A stretch of DNA of 64,000 nucleotides from Siphonodentalium dalli. Taxonomy: Eukaryota > Mollusca > Scaphopoda > Gadilida > Siphonodentaliidae. The stretch covers positions 198,843,887 to 198,907,886 of the forward strand of contig CP136062.1 in the NCBI GenBank assembly GCA_032622095.1. Direction: 5' to 3'. Shown in pieces: positions 46,097 through 58,267 of the stretch. The translations under genes were made by a program, and so were the position numbers. The first letter of the stretch is position 1; every line of letters starts with the position of its first letter. Below the pieces are notes generated by a model, which worked only from the letters and a program-made list of their open reading frames with translations, searched no databases and had not been told where the DNA came from.

Positions 46097-48078
46097 TTTA
46101 TTGAAGGGCATAGCACTGTGGCCGTTGTGCATATTGCGACAGTCTTCGAAATTGGCCACGGCAATAAGCATGCAATGCCAAAGGAATCGCCGTGGCCACA
46201 TGTTGAATATATAATGCCACAGCATTACATTTGCCGTGGGCAATTTGTTTTTAATATCGAGGGCTGGATTGTCTGTGCTGCAGTGGGCACACCACAGCGA
46301 CATACCCCTCATAAAACACACAATCTACTTTTTCTGAAATTTGTCTGCAGTTTGGATATTATGTCATTCAATAAGATGCGATGATGGTTCGAGCAACAGT
46401 GTGTTTATTAGCACATGACTATGGGCAGCGGTTTGGTAGGAAAATACGTCAAATACAAATTAATAGTGGATTGTTTAACTATTTGCATGCAAAAAGCATT
46501 GAATACAATGTTTATTCCGTTTTAATAGCAATCTTCTCTGAATCAATTTTCAACCAATGGTTTTCATGTCCAAACCAATAGTCTCTCTTATATTCAATAT
46601 GAGACAATTTTTAATTTCATTCTTATATATATCGTTTTCTAATCAATGTTGAAAGACGCAGAATTGATGTCCTATTTCAATTCAATAGTACACATATTCC
46701 AATCAATGTGTAAAAACAAATTCTAATACAGCAATTACACATTCTAATACAGCTAATGTACATTTAATATACGTCAATTTCGTTTTAATAGCGTTTCTAT
46801 CAATATATGACAATACGAAACTAATCTTAACAGCAGTCCATGAATATCTAATAAACGTGAATTCTTGACCAATAAACGTTAACTTTTTGTATTAAATAGA
46901 TGTCTCTACAACTAGGGAGAGATAACTATATACCAATTATGAACAAGCTCTCACAGCGTCGAAATTGCAAACTGATGCAAATACTGGCAACGTTACCTTA
47001 TACGCAATACTAAAGTACATATACAATAATTTTGGATGTATCTTTGATAAATATTAAAAAGAAATGTAGAGGGGCGGCGAAAGATGACACACATTTGGGA
47101 TCACATTTTTTTGGGCATGGTGGAGAGGGGCGTAGCCTAGTTTCTATCCTCGTGGGCCACGCAAATACAAACACAGGGTAGCTATTTCCGAAATGGAAGC
47201 AAATCTATCTGAAACGCTATAATGCCAAGCATATATATTTCTCAGATTATGCAGTGTGTTGTCATAGGAGTTACCAAACAGACATCCAGCAACATGTTTG
47301 TACTATCTTTTCCTGTTCTGATTAAAGGCTTCAGCAATTTTGATAGGCCTGCGGTATAAACTATCTGACAATCCCTCTTTGTAAATAAACATACGGAGCA
47401 AAATATTGAGTACCATACAGGCTGGAAACTGTTAAAAAAATTAATAATGATACGGGTATACTTATTATTACTTGGGATCCCAAGCAGTGTCCCAAGTATA
47501 ACTTTCTTGAAATTTTCACGTTTACAACCATATAAAAAGAAACTAGACATTGTTTTTCGCATGTGTATACTCTACTCCTGCTTTAAAACTCCGATACCCA
47601 CCATCGACCAGCGAAATAACAGCTCCAACCATGGATATGTTAAAGTGATGTGAACCACTCTGGTAGGGTGATCAAATAGAAATTGAGAATAATCTTGCTC
47701 AAATTAGTTATTTTTTACGAATATTAATCCAAATTGACAACACACACCGTCATTTTTATATATTAATTAAATGCAATGACTTTCGGTGGCGAAATCAATT
47801 GTGTTCGTTTGTCGCGAAAAGTTGCGTCCCGAATCGAGATGTAAATATTTACATTGAGCGTAGTTCAGACGATGTTTTCTATGGAATTCCAACAACGAGC
47901 AGCTGTGTGCAATCCTGTGTAAGAAACAGTAATGTTGTCATCTTTGTTTTCGAAAGACACATGGATTTGTCTCCACTCTCGGCGTGGACATTCCAGGCCT
48001 CAAGCAGGCGACAAATCGCCCGTGTCTCAAATGCGGCAACAATTGTATATTGGCATCTGGCTGTTTAATTATAAGACG
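46097..48078. other. Unassigned part of the kinase intron
   Basis: A GGCCACGGC...GCCGTGGCC hairpin lies around 46154-46197. No exon signals supported. Confidence 0.4.
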
Positions 48079-48084
48079 ACTTAC

Positions 48085-48191
48085 CTAGATGGATTGATAT
48101 AGTTGCGGAAATAGTCGAAATTTGATTCTTGGATAGCTTTTGTTATTGGAAATCTGTTGATTTTCTTTAAGGGTGTTGGTCCCTGTACCAT
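48085..48191 (-). CDS. Exon 1 (first coding exon) of the kinase gene
   Basis: Minus-strand ATG at 48191 reads MVQGPTPLKKINRFPITK and then AIQESNFDYFRNYINPS, ending at TCTAG|GTAAGT (donor at 48084). The exon leaves in phase 2. The acceptor of the kinase exon enters in phase 2, completing an Arg codon, and the total of 2076 nt is an exact multiple of three. The 5' end of the exon is probably at 48242, after TTCTCCATCCACAG, which would make 48192-48242 5' UTR preceded by an upstream non-coding exon. The peptide has no recognised motif. An alternative frame through the same exon hits TAG at the junction, supporting the frame given. Confidence 0.65.
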
Positions 48192-48242
48192 CTTTGCCAA
48201 GTGTGGACCCGACGTGGCGGTTCTGAAGGCAACTCTCACTTG

Positions 48243-48461
48243 CTGTGGATGGAGAAAACCCAGACTTCAATATCACAGTGACACCCTGGTTTGCTGGTTA
48301 AGTTGACCTATTGAATTGCATTCATGTATGGTGCAATGCCGCTAAGAAACAGTACAGTTATTTTTTTTCTAAATTTGTTATTTTTGCGGCGCTTGGCTAA
48401 TCCGAGCGATTTGAGCAAAAGCCAGTGTCTGTGTGAAACATTAAAGATATAGAGGATCTAC
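48243..48461. other. Unassigned sequence 5' of the kinase exon 1
   Basis: No promoter motif recognised. Confidence 0.4.
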
Positions 48462-48560
48462 AGTATATAGCAGAATTTACAAAACGAGTCCAGTAAATTA
48501 GGTCTGGACCGAGCCATTTGGTTAATTTACTGGACGAGTTTTGTAAATTCCGCTATAAAC
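48462..48560. repeat. Inverted repeat (~37 bp arms)
   Basis: TATAGCAGAATTTACAAAAC and GAGTCCAGTAAATTA pair with TAATTTACTGGACGAG and TTTTGTAAATTCCGCTATA. Confidence 0.85.
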
Positions 48561-49871
48561 TGGGGACCAGTTCTAGTTTCTATTTATTACATGATCCAAA
48601 ACCTCGAAAAAACATACTTAAATCAACAAATGGGACGTGAAACTAACATTGGCGTCTATAATACATGCGATGGTGTTTCACGTAACTGTGCGTTGTTTGC
48701 CAGCGTAAAGAAATAGTTCCAGATAAATATTAGAGTCCGTGTCGTATTTAATGGCGTATAATTAATGAAAACACTTTTCAAACTCTTCATTAATTAGAGT
48801 TTGTTGGAAAAATATTGGAAGCCATAGTTTTTTGAGACGTAACGTACGGAATGTAAGCAGACGACAAACCGGAAGTCAAAGGTCACCTGGCACTATTTCC
48901 TGTTATTAAACGAACGTTTAATATCACAATTTATAGAATGGGTTATTGAATGAAATAATGGTGGCGCTGACAGGAAGACATCTCAACCATGGTCCATTAA
49001 TTTCTAACAACCAATAGATATATTATTAAAATATTTCACAATATATGCTTTAAAATATTCCATACATTTTCCTGGATTTGTTCAGATCATCCAACTACGG
49101 ATGCGGAAATTAGTCAAGTCTGTGTGATATCTGGGATTTTATTAATGCACGAACACCAGAAGCGACACGTCTGGCATATACAGGCTTGATATAGAACATT
49201 TTGACCATGATGCTTGTTTGGCGTGGGGTGCCAAAAGCTTCAAATCGCTATGGGACTTAGTTGAATGTATCGGTAGTAGTAACATATTTATTGTGCCATG
49301 AATATGTAGGATTAAATTACAAATGATATATATTTATACATGTGATGTGGCAATAGGGGGTTGGAGTACAAGTTATGCAACTTATTTATGATCCTCTCCT
49401 CGTGTTCATAAGCACTCATGAGGATATAGTAAAGAGATGGTAGTGCTGATCAAAAAAGGATATACCAAGTTTAAGTGGTTAAAGTAGCCAAAGATGTATA
49501 CATGGGTTCAGACCTCAAAATTTAAAGAAAAGGATAAGATCCAGGTTGTTTCATTATTCTCTGGGGAAATGGTGGTTGTTCAAATGCAATCTGTGAAATA
49601 TGTTTCATGCCTTAGACTAGACATCAATTGTTATTAAGGTAAATTTCCTCACAATAGGTCCGGATCCATGTATACACCCTTAAGTACATGATGGCGGTGT
49701 TGTTGCTGCAATGGCATCATAAAACGGCGTCGTAGGCATAATATTCATAGTATTGCGCTCGTGTTAGGCCTCAGATGAAACAACCAGATGTCGAAATATA
49801 AGATTGTACTATTTCAAATAAAAGACTATTTAATTGATTGCTCATCTTCGGTATACCGAATAACAGGTCGA
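48561..49871. other. Unassigned intergenic sequence
   Basis: No exon, RNA gene or element ends recognised. Confidence 0.4.
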
Positions 49872-50565
49872 TTACAGAAGTAACATGGATTTCGATCTAG
49901 TAAATGTTCCCAGCATTAATTGCCTGGCTTGGTTGTATAAAGAACACTGAAAAACATAATGATATGCGTCTTCACAATGACGACCGCATTGGCAAAATGA
50001 GTTGTCGGCAATATGATTCCGTTGTTTATCGAAATTTAGGTCACTACAATTATTTCGTAATCTACATTGTATAATACGTTCAGTTTTCGTTGTCCTGTTT
50101 TATAGTATGGTGGCGGTTTCGGAATATCTACTGTAGCTCTACAAGCAGTATACATTTTGGCAAGCACTGTGTTTTTATTGAGTTCGCCCTCTACTTTCGT
50201 GGTGGCAGTGTTCCATTCCGAGATCATAGACGGAACAAAGGAGGATCTCATGTGTGCACTTCTATTATTGTCATGTCTCATCCATAGAGGGTTTCTGAGT
50301 GGGTAATCGGTCAATTCACCAGATGTTTTAGGTATCAAAGATGTTAGGTATTTTTGGAGATTTCCCATCAATTGTTTTATGCCATATACGTAATTTGTGC
50401 ATTTTTTGTCTTTCTTTGAGCTTGGTCCAACCAGTTACTATTAACACCCTGTCAGATGAGGCTGGTCGTGTAATGTATCGGTCGGAATAATCTGGGCAAG
50501 AAGGTACAATATAATATGTTTTACTTAAATAGCTCAGAGTTAGCAACCCCGCCTGCATGGTAGCT
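49872..50565 (-). mobile_element. LINE 3' fragment (C-terminal region, frameshifted)
   Basis: Minus-strand frames read, in order, TGWTKLKERQKMHKLRIWHK, the KIPNIFDT/NLQKYLTSLIP segment, YPLRNPLWMRHDNNRS, SFVPSMISEWNTAT, then after frameshifts LRNNCSDLNFDKQRNH and FCQCGRHCEDAYHYVFQC with a stop near 49872. This is the typical C terminus of CR1/L2/RTE-like polymerases (LR..CS.LN, C.CG..EDA.H....C). At least two frameshifts and a missing reverse transcriptase core mark it as dead. Confidence 0.85.
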
Positions 50566-51100
50566 TTCGGGATCATATATATCCCCAAGTTGGGGATCAT
50601 ATATAGCCCCTGCGTCGGGGGAAATCCTGATCCACAACTACTATAAATATCAAGAGAGGACTGGTAGTTATTTAAATAGAAATTCCACCATATGGGTTAT
50701 CCCATGAACAATTATTTTAAGTGGCCTGGCAACTCGATCCAATATATCGGTGTCTCTTTATTCCGAATTAATTGGAACTAGAATTCAGTGCGGTCAACAC
50801 GTCGGCAATGAGTCATTTTGAGGTCATTCGTCCAAAAAAACATGGCTGCCAGCGGCCATCTTGGATTTCAAAAGTTGCAACAAAATACAAGCAGGAATTA
50901 TTTTTTTTAGTTGCGGAAAAAATTGCTTGTTGGTGGCTTTGACCACCCACCCACCCCGGCATACGTGCCGGAAATATTCCCCCCCCCCCCCCTGGAATAC
51001 ATGGATTTTACATACAGAAATGACATGCATGTGGGTATCCATCCTAAGGATGGATACACACATGCATGTAATTTATGTATGTAAAATCCATGTATTTTAC
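50566..51100 (+). repeat. Segmental duplicate, copy A (empty site)
   Basis: From TTTCGGGATCATATATATCC onward it aligns with 52240-52351 joined to 53536-53800: TAGCCCCTGCGT, AATATCAAGAGAGGACTGG, TTTAAATAG, GGGTTATC.C..GAACAATT and ATTTTAAG.GGCC. It lacks the 1.18 kb insertion present in copy B. Confidence 0.75.
50996..51097. repeat. Near-perfect hairpin (~49 bp arms)
   Basis: AATACATGGATTTTACATAC and GCATGTGGGTATCCATCC pair with GGATGGATACACACATGC and GTATGTAAAATCCATGTATT. A C14 tract precedes it (50979-50992). Confidence 0.85.
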
Positions 51101-52239
51101 ATGGTCACACCAATCATTGATATGATTAGTCGCCTGCACGCGATCGGACAATTTCAACAGCCGAGACAAGTGAGCAGTTATAAGCCATTATCAAACTAAC
51201 TGCTATCAAGAAATTTCAGGCCAGTCATAAATTCTTTCATGGATGCCGAAATTAATAAATCCTGTCTGATATCTGTTGCTGTTTTTCACGAGTTTTAGTT
51301 CATTTCGAAAAGTGGATTTGAGTCCGTCGATTTTATACTTGATTTCTTTCTCGTCATTTTAGGGTCATCCAAAATAAAAATAAAATGTGCAGGATTTGAA
51401 GCTCTTTTAGGGCGGTTGTGATACACGAGTGTTTAATGTCCCATTAACTATCCGATATGGTGCTCCCATGCCTTGAATAACAGGCATTGGAAAATTAAGA
51501 CAGCCAATACCGGTTCTTTGAGATTCCTCGGATAGTTTCAGAGCGAGCTCATGTGATAACATTCAATTGGGATTTCCATGTTTTCCATGCAAATATCCAT
51601 TACAGCGCCAAAAAATTAATGCAGGTACATGCAGCGTTGAAAGTAAAAAGAGTGACCCCCTCCCCCCCCCCCCCATTTTTCACCCAGAATTAACATAACA
51701 GTATATGTTTCTCAAACCAAAGGTTGAACAAGTTCCTAACTGTCACAATTTTAGCTTGTACATGCTTGAATTATAACAGTTTGGACCATAATCCATGATT
51801 GGGAGAGGGGCCTGGTTCACGAAAGCTTCGAATAACTAAGGGATTTAGTTGAATGTATCTGGGCATAAATGTACAATATGTTTAACTTAACTATTTTGCG
51901 TATACATATATGACACAAGAGAGGAAAGGTGACGTAGTTGGGAACTCGTAGAGCTAGACAACCCTTTTCCCCGAATGAAGACACACAGCAACACCACATT
52001 CTGTATACTCTCAAACTTAAAGCTGTAATACTATGTTCATAATTATATGAATAGCATAAATTGCTGAATATTATATTAACCACTCGTATAGCAAACAGAC
52101 ACGAGAGGAATGACTGTCAACTACAATATTTATAAGTCAGGGGTGGCTTCGTGGCTTCATGTGTGGGGGATCAGGACTCAGGGTGTTGCATGCCCCCACC
52201 CACCCGTCGAGGAAATATGCAATGGTCAGTCAGGTAGCT
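51101..52239. other. Unassigned sequence between the duplicates
   Basis: A C-rich tract lies near 51660-51675. No exon supported. Confidence 0.4.
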
Positions 52240-52351
52240 TCTCCGGGATAATATAGCCCCCATGTCGGGGATCATAGCCCCTGCGTTGGGGAAATCATGG
52301 GGCCATCACTGGTATAAAAAATCAAGAGAAGACTGACAATGATTTAAACAG
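52240..52351 (+). repeat. Segmental duplicate, copy B, left part
   Basis: GGGATAATATAGCCCCC, GGGGATCATAGCCCCTGCGT and ATCAAGAGAAGACTGACAATG parallel 50568-50680. Confidence 0.75.
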
Positions 52352-52354
52352 TAA

Positions 52355-53532
52355 GGGCGCGTACACATGAAGCTGCAAGAAAATATCTGCAAGAACATAT
52401 CAGGTAAAATTGCACACTGATATTTTCTTGCTGCAAAGATTACGCCCGTGAGAACGCGGCGGTTTAGACGGCGTTGATTGGGCTCAATCAGAACAGTATT
52501 AATAATGCTGGTCCAAGTGAATTGCGTCCGGTAAATAACCTATAGTCCATTTTGGCAATTCATAGCTTTTTGAAATTTCCAACTGTTGACATGTATTACC
52601 GAAGTCGGGTGGGATTAGCAACGTTGCTGATCTCATGCACAAAGACCGTCTGCATAATGAGAAAGTGGTCACGTTATTTGGAAATTTGGAAATGTTATAA
52701 TTTCACAGTGCATGTATATGTGGGGTGACAAATGTTATTATGGTTTTGTGGCCCCCATTGAGACCCCATATGAAGTTTTCAGGAGATTGTTGCTTGGTGC
52801 ATGGGGCTGTGGTGTACATTACGTTACCGAACTTACATGGGTGCATGTGGGGACATGAGACCCCCGCCAACTTGGAAACAATATTAGTTGGAAATTTCAC
52901 ACCAACAATGGTTTGAAATTGTTCTTGTAGTCTGATTTTTCAACCATTAATGTATGTGGAATTCGTGGTTTTAGACCAACATTTGCATTTGTCCTACTTT
53001 GGTCAAATTATTGGTTTGGAATTTCTTCTAGGCCCCTCCCTCCCCGGTGTCCAGTCAAAATTCAAGGTATGTGAGGTACCATATGGGAAATTCAAAGACG
53101 ATGGGAGGTGTGCAAATTCAATTATGTGATATTGGGTCTTTGGCCCGATTCAAGAAATCCATATAGGAAATCCATGGATATCCTCCGTCAGCGGAAACCC
53201 TCAAAAGATATATATGTCCCCACACATATCCATATAATAGCTCAGCGATTATGTCAAACAATCCAAAATGGAATTATGAAGTCAATTGTTGAAACAGGCG
53301 ATAATATTGATGGATCATAACTGGAGTGCGTGAACGGTTACCATCGTGTCCCTTATAGAGATTGGTTAACGGATACCGATGCACCAATCAATGTGAAAAA
53401 ATATCACCAACTGGCGATAAAATATCAGCGCGCTGCCTTCGTCGGATATTTTCCGGTATTATTTATTTGATTGGTCAAGTAAGTCACATGGGGTATACCT
53501 GATATTTTCTTGCCCGCCATGTGTACGCGCCC
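52355..53532. mobile_element. Harbinger-like non-autonomous element (1178 bp)
   Basis: Perfect 15 bp terminal inverted repeats, GGGCGCGTACACATG / CATGTGTACGCGCCC, then AAGAAAATATC..CAGG inner repeats. TAA flanks both sides (52352-52354, 53533-53535). GGG-starting ends and a TAA/TTA duplication fit PIF/Harbinger. Copy A of the duplicated host sequence shows the uninserted site. No transposase frame is visible inside. Confidence 0.85.
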
Positions 53533-53535
53533 TAA

Positions 53536-53800
53536 GTCCAACATTTGGGTTATCGCGCGAACAATTATTTTAAGAGGCCCGACGACTTCGTTCAGTCAAT
53601 GGCTCTCTGCGCGTTCAGCGCTTGGCTAACTGTGGTCAAACATAGCCGCAATGGTTGGGTTGTCAGCGGACAGATATTACATGGTCTGTATGATCCACGT
53701 AAAACGACAAAAACACGACATTTACAGAGATTACATGCATGTGTGTATCCACCCTTGATCAGGGTGACTCAGGGCAACATAAATTATCTGAAGACGTAAA
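53536..53800 (+). repeat. Segmental duplicate, copy B, right part
   Basis: TTTGGGTTATCGCGCGAACAATTATTTTAAG parallels 50690-50725 (shown here as TTGGGTTATC and GAACAATTATTTTAAG). GTTACATGCATGTGTGTATCC-type sequence near 53730 resembles one arm of the hairpin at 50996. Confidence 0.6.
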
Positions 53801-54004
53801 CCAGCTACTGAAATTGGTTGGGATATTACTTGTTTACATCGAAGCACGGTTCATTTATCTTTCCATGGGCTTAAATTAGCAGGGTGCATTGTTGACCCGC
53901 TCATCTAAAATCCGTAATAACTGTAACAAAATGTCACAATTGTGACGATTAACCGGTTATTCCATAGAACATATTATATTTGTTCTAAACTTGTCAGCTT
54001 AAAG
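53801..54004. other. Unassigned sequence
   Basis: Nothing recognised. Confidence 0.4.
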
Positions 54005-54078
54005 TAGTAATGTAATGTGAAAAATAGATTTTATCACAATGTTATAATATAAAATCTATTTTTCACATTACATTACTA
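54005..54078. repeat. Perfect hairpin, 29 bp arms
   Basis: TAGTAATGTAATGTGAAAAA plus TAGATTTTA is mirrored exactly around a 16-base loop. Confidence 0.9.
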
Positions 54079-55341
54079 ATTAATAATGGAAATTATGTAA
54101 ATGTTTTTGAATACGAACTCATTTTACATCGCGACGTGATCGTGTGTATAAAATGAAAACAAACGGAGGTTACTCCAAATCACACATCATGTTATATGTG
54201 CATTATAACATGAGAGTTATATTATTAAATACAGCATTATGACCGTAAGATGTCACCCTTCCCAATATATAGCATCATTTATATTGATTATGGCTCTGGA
54301 TCTTGGCGTAAACCCTGCTATACAGAAATACACATGTATTATCTCAACATATGTCACTATGTGCTCACTAGCTGCTTTACGACGAAGTAAACTTGGTCTA
54401 TAGTTTCCAATACTGGAATAACTTTGTCAATTTGTCAAGCTGGTATCGCGGTGACATGCAATTTTATTTTATTGTTTAGCCATACATCACAAAATTTATG
54501 GAATTTTAAGATGGAGATTTCTCTGGATCTATCTGGCGGAATATCTTGAATTTCACATATCATCATCTTCGTTGTTTGCAGAAGCTGGTCAATTATTAAG
54601 AGGTGACAAAAACAATGGATTTTAATACATTTGAGAGGAGGTTGAAAATATTATGTTCTTTGTTGTCGGTACCAAGAACTGCTAGAATAATTAATAATTT
54701 CACACAACACTCCAATCACCAAACAGCTTATTGTCTTGGCTCCATGAGAGGAGGCTTCAATCAACTGGAAATTAGGCCACAGTGTTAAGAGATATGGTGG
54801 TCAGCTTTAACTTGGTTATGAAGCTATGACCCAGAAATCATCTCAGCCCAATTTTTCATTGAACAACATGAATGACATAAAAATTCTCAAATTTTGAAAT
54901 TATTTGTGGGTAGTTTCTTTCTATGTGAAAATAATCAAAAATTTAATGAAACAAGAAAAATGAAGTTTCCTCGCATGATCTTCAGATATGATATCATGGA
55001 TATATGGACTGTACTTTTAAAACAAATCTACTTTACATAAGTTCTTGGTACCTGAAAACGGTGAAATTTTAAATATTTTCCATGCCATAATGCCATAAAA
55101 GTGAAGTAAATGAGTTTATAATAACCAATTGTTCGATGGTTCTTTAAAAGTGTATCACAATAATCGATTGTACCAAATTTCACAAATAAATTCTTGACAG
55201 ATTTTGAGAAAATCCATTTAAAAATACCAGGAAATTTTGGTCAAACGTGCATCTGACCCTTAATACTATAGACGGTACTAGTAACTGTTATCTGCATGCG
55301 ATGGCTGGCTTTGGACATATATGGAAAACAATATTTATACT
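54079..55341. other. AT-rich unassigned sequence
   Basis: No exon or element recognised. Confidence 0.4.
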
Positions 55342-55796
55342 GTTCAATATAATACATCGTTCACTCAATATAATTATTCCGTGCGCTCGATATATAATAT
55401 ATCGTTCGCCCAATTTAATTATTACCTGCGCTCAATATAATCAAATATCTTCTATTTGAGGGAACGTTGATAAGAACTGTGTTTGTTATAATAATTTTGT
55501 TATGTATTGCTTATTTGTGTATATGATGCTCATCAATATCTTGCAACTGCCCATTGAAGTGTTTTACAATACATTCTTGTATCTTGTATCTCGTATATAC
55601 AATGTATACCGTTCGCTCAATATAATTATTCCGTCCGCTCGCTCGCTCGATATATCGTTTGCTCAATATAATATTTCATTCGCTCAATATAATTATTCCG
55701 TGCGCTCAATATAATTATCCCGTGCGCTCAATATATAATATATCGTTCACTCAATATAGGTTTTGCGTTCACTCAATATAGGTTTTGCGTTAGTTT
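55342..55796. repeat. Degenerate tandem repeat, TTCRCTCAATATAATTATTC type
   Basis: Two blocks (55342-55445, 55612-55796) of ~20-30 bp units built from CGTTCGCTCAATATAATTA, CCGTGCGCTCAATATA and TATATCGTTCACTCAATATA. The stretch between them is not repetitive. Confidence 0.8.
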
Positions 55797-55805
55797 TGAG
55801 TTTAA

Positions 55806-56252
55806 AGGTACTCAATCCGATAAAACTCCTCTCAATTACTATTTCAATGGCTTTGGGGGTCAAAAATATTTGATTCGAGTCGAGGAAGTCACCCACCAAA
55901 GCTCAGATTTGTTAGATATCGATTTTAGAAATCTTTTATTTTTCATTATCGGGAATACTTTCTGGCCCAGAACTCAGTCAAAATTGCATTATTATTACCT
56001 CTTGATTTTAGAGTTATCCATCCTTGTCTGTTTGAATTGTGTTTTCGCGCAGGTTACGAAACTGACGGCAATTAATAGTACTCATCTCGAGAAACTAACA
56101 AATAACTCTGAGCTTTGTTTGATGGGTTCCTCGACTCGAATCAAATATTTTTTATCCCCAAAGCCAAAGAAATTGTAATATAAGACCCTCTGATCGGATT
56201 GTTGTTGTTGGAATCTGTTGAGATGGGGACCCTCTGTTCGGATTGAGTACCT
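55806..56252 (-). mobile_element. TTAA-target MITE, 469 bp subfamily, copy 3 (inverted, 447 bp)
   Basis: Ends AGGTACTCAATCCGATAAA and CGGATTGAGTACCT, TTAA at 55802-55805 and 56253-56256. In the opposite orientation to the copies at 22745 and 45045 and about 22 bp shorter. It abuts the tandem repeat on its left. Confidence 0.9.
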
Positions 56253-56352
56253 TTAATATCCTTTATCTGATCAAGGTACTCTTCATATTTGAAATCATTT
56301 TTGAATAGCCCATATGTTCTAAATTTTGAACATTTCCAAACCCAATTTCGAT

Positions 56353-57150
56353 TTATAAGTGAACTTTTTCTTCAGAGTGACCTGAAGTAATCGAATCGAA
56401 TAGAAGCGTGACTTTTTGGGTAATCGAATCGGGTTTCTGGATAAGGTTTTCAAATCCCAACTTCTTAAGGAAATTATAGATAGATTGGAGCCAACAGTGT
56501 TGGTTACAACCTACCATGTTAACATTATCAGTGAGGGCTTCTCTCAGCAGATGGTCTTTGAGGGAACCATCATGCAGTCTTTTCCAATATTTGACCATAT
56601 TCAATATTATATCTGTGTAAAGTGGATATCTGCCAAGATCACCATTAATTTCAAGTAATGTTGAGTTTTTGTGAACCCCCAATAGATATCTACACATGCT
56701 TCTATTTGATTTCTCAATGGTGTTGTTTTCAAACATTATACCCAAGTCCTTCTTAAGGCTCTTAATTGAAATCTCCGATGAGTACAATAAAATAAGTTTC
56801 ACTGTTTGATCGAATACATGCATGAATTTTCTCGGATTGAACGGCATGTCATTGAAGGTACTTTTAATTTTGAAAAAAAAAGCTTTAGAAGCTCTTTGAT
56901 AAAGGTCATTGAGAGCTTGGTTGAAATTGCATTCAGGCAGAATAATATTCCATGATAGCGGTAACTTCTAATAGATTCAAAAGATGGGTACGTATTCATA
57001 GTGAACTGGCTTTTAACAGTTTGGCTTATTAAAAAGCATTGTTTTTTAATTAGAATAATTAATATCCAGACCCCATTCCTGCAAGTATGAGCAACATTTA
57101 TCTAAGCAATTTTGCAGCCCAATTGAAGTTTCTGACAACAGGATAAGGCG
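56353..57150 (-). mobile_element. LINE fragment: late reverse transcriptase and C-terminal region
   Basis: The minus strand starts within the RT core just after the catalytic YADD position (LILLSETSIGLQNCLDKCCS, YLQEWGLDINYS). It continues after stops with NQALNDLYQRASKAFFFKI, MPFNPRKFMHVFDQTVKLIL, SMCRYLLGVHKNSTLLEING, DLGRYPLYTDI and VKYWKRLHDGSLKDH, ending at a stop at 56353. LG..KN....NG.LGRYPL is the characteristic post-RT thumb region of several LINE clades. It is 5'-truncated and carries at least three stops/frameshifts upstream of 56850. Confidence 0.88.
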
Positions 57151-57862
57151 CATTATGCATATAATAAACAGTTGATATGTTGTTGTATATATAATGTGAT
57201 CTGGTGATTCGAAAACTGTATATATCGTAGATAATACAATGTAGCAAAACGTAATTGACTAGAGATCAATTAACCTTGGTGAAACGCAATGGGTTAATTG
57301 GTCCATTCGACTCATTGTGCGGAAACTCAGCGGGCGACATGGCTAGCTATGGCATATTAATTATGACGACCAATTGTCACCAAACTCCACCATAATCAAT
57401 TGTCACACCTACAATGCCATAGCTACTGTGGTACGTGTGTCCGCAGCCAATGAATATTCACTGATATATGTAGCCTACCCGATATTTAAAAAAAATAATG
57501 AACGCTATATGTATTCAAGTTATTGCCGAGGACTGTATAGGCCATTAGCTATGTGGAAAGTTGAAATAATGAATTAATATATTTATCTATCCATATGAAC
57601 TCCTTCGTTTGGCTTTCACGCGATTGTGTGTATAAACCGTGAATTCGTGAGTATAATTTGGTTTCTATAGGCCTATAAGCCTATACCTGTATTTTTCAAT
57701 ATATTTTGACACAGAATATGCAGAAAATGTCAGAACCACAACAAAACCGAAAACATCTCGACCAAAATTAATTTCCGAGATTATATGGCACTTTAATTCT
57801 GTTTGACCATCATATATATATATGTGAATAACATTATTATACTAACCTCTCATGAATTCCAG
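57151..57862. other. Unassigned sequence
   Basis: Nothing recognised. Confidence 0.4.
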
Positions 57863-58267
57863 CGTGACGGAATCACCAAATTTTACGGAATTTCACTTTT
57901 CTGTGGCCTATAAAATCTAAAATTATGACCAGTAGGGTACCGCTTAAAATAAAAAACATTGTACATACTATACTAAGTTGTTTAGTTATATACAATTATA
58001 TGTGTATTTAAGTATCATCTCACTCTGGGTCAAATTGTGTCCGTGACGGAATCACCAAAAAAGTGCCATCAATATGAGGGTAGGTCCGTACTATTGAAGA
58101 ACCCTGCTCATTCAGCCAAGCTGACCTGGAAAAAGTTCCCAATTAGTAAAGTAGATACATTATACTTGCAGAAAAAAGCCGCATTGTCACACACTTATGT
58201 GTATATTACTAGTTAACTCGGTTTGTTCGCCGTGACGGAATCACACAACGGGCGTGACGGAATCACC
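57863..58267. repeat. Four spaced copies of CGTGACGGAATCAC
   Basis: Copies at 57863, 58042, 58231 and 58253 are identical over 14 bases, three of them followed by C; the sequence between them is not repeated. Function unknown. Confidence 0.75.

Larger units (their letters stand above)
43717..48084 (-). other. Intron of the kinase gene
   Basis: GTAAGT at 48084-48079 and TTTCAG ending at 43717, phase 2. It contains two hairpin elements, a 469 bp MITE, a tandem array, and unassigned sequence at 46100-48080 with no exon signals I could support. Confidence 0.65.
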
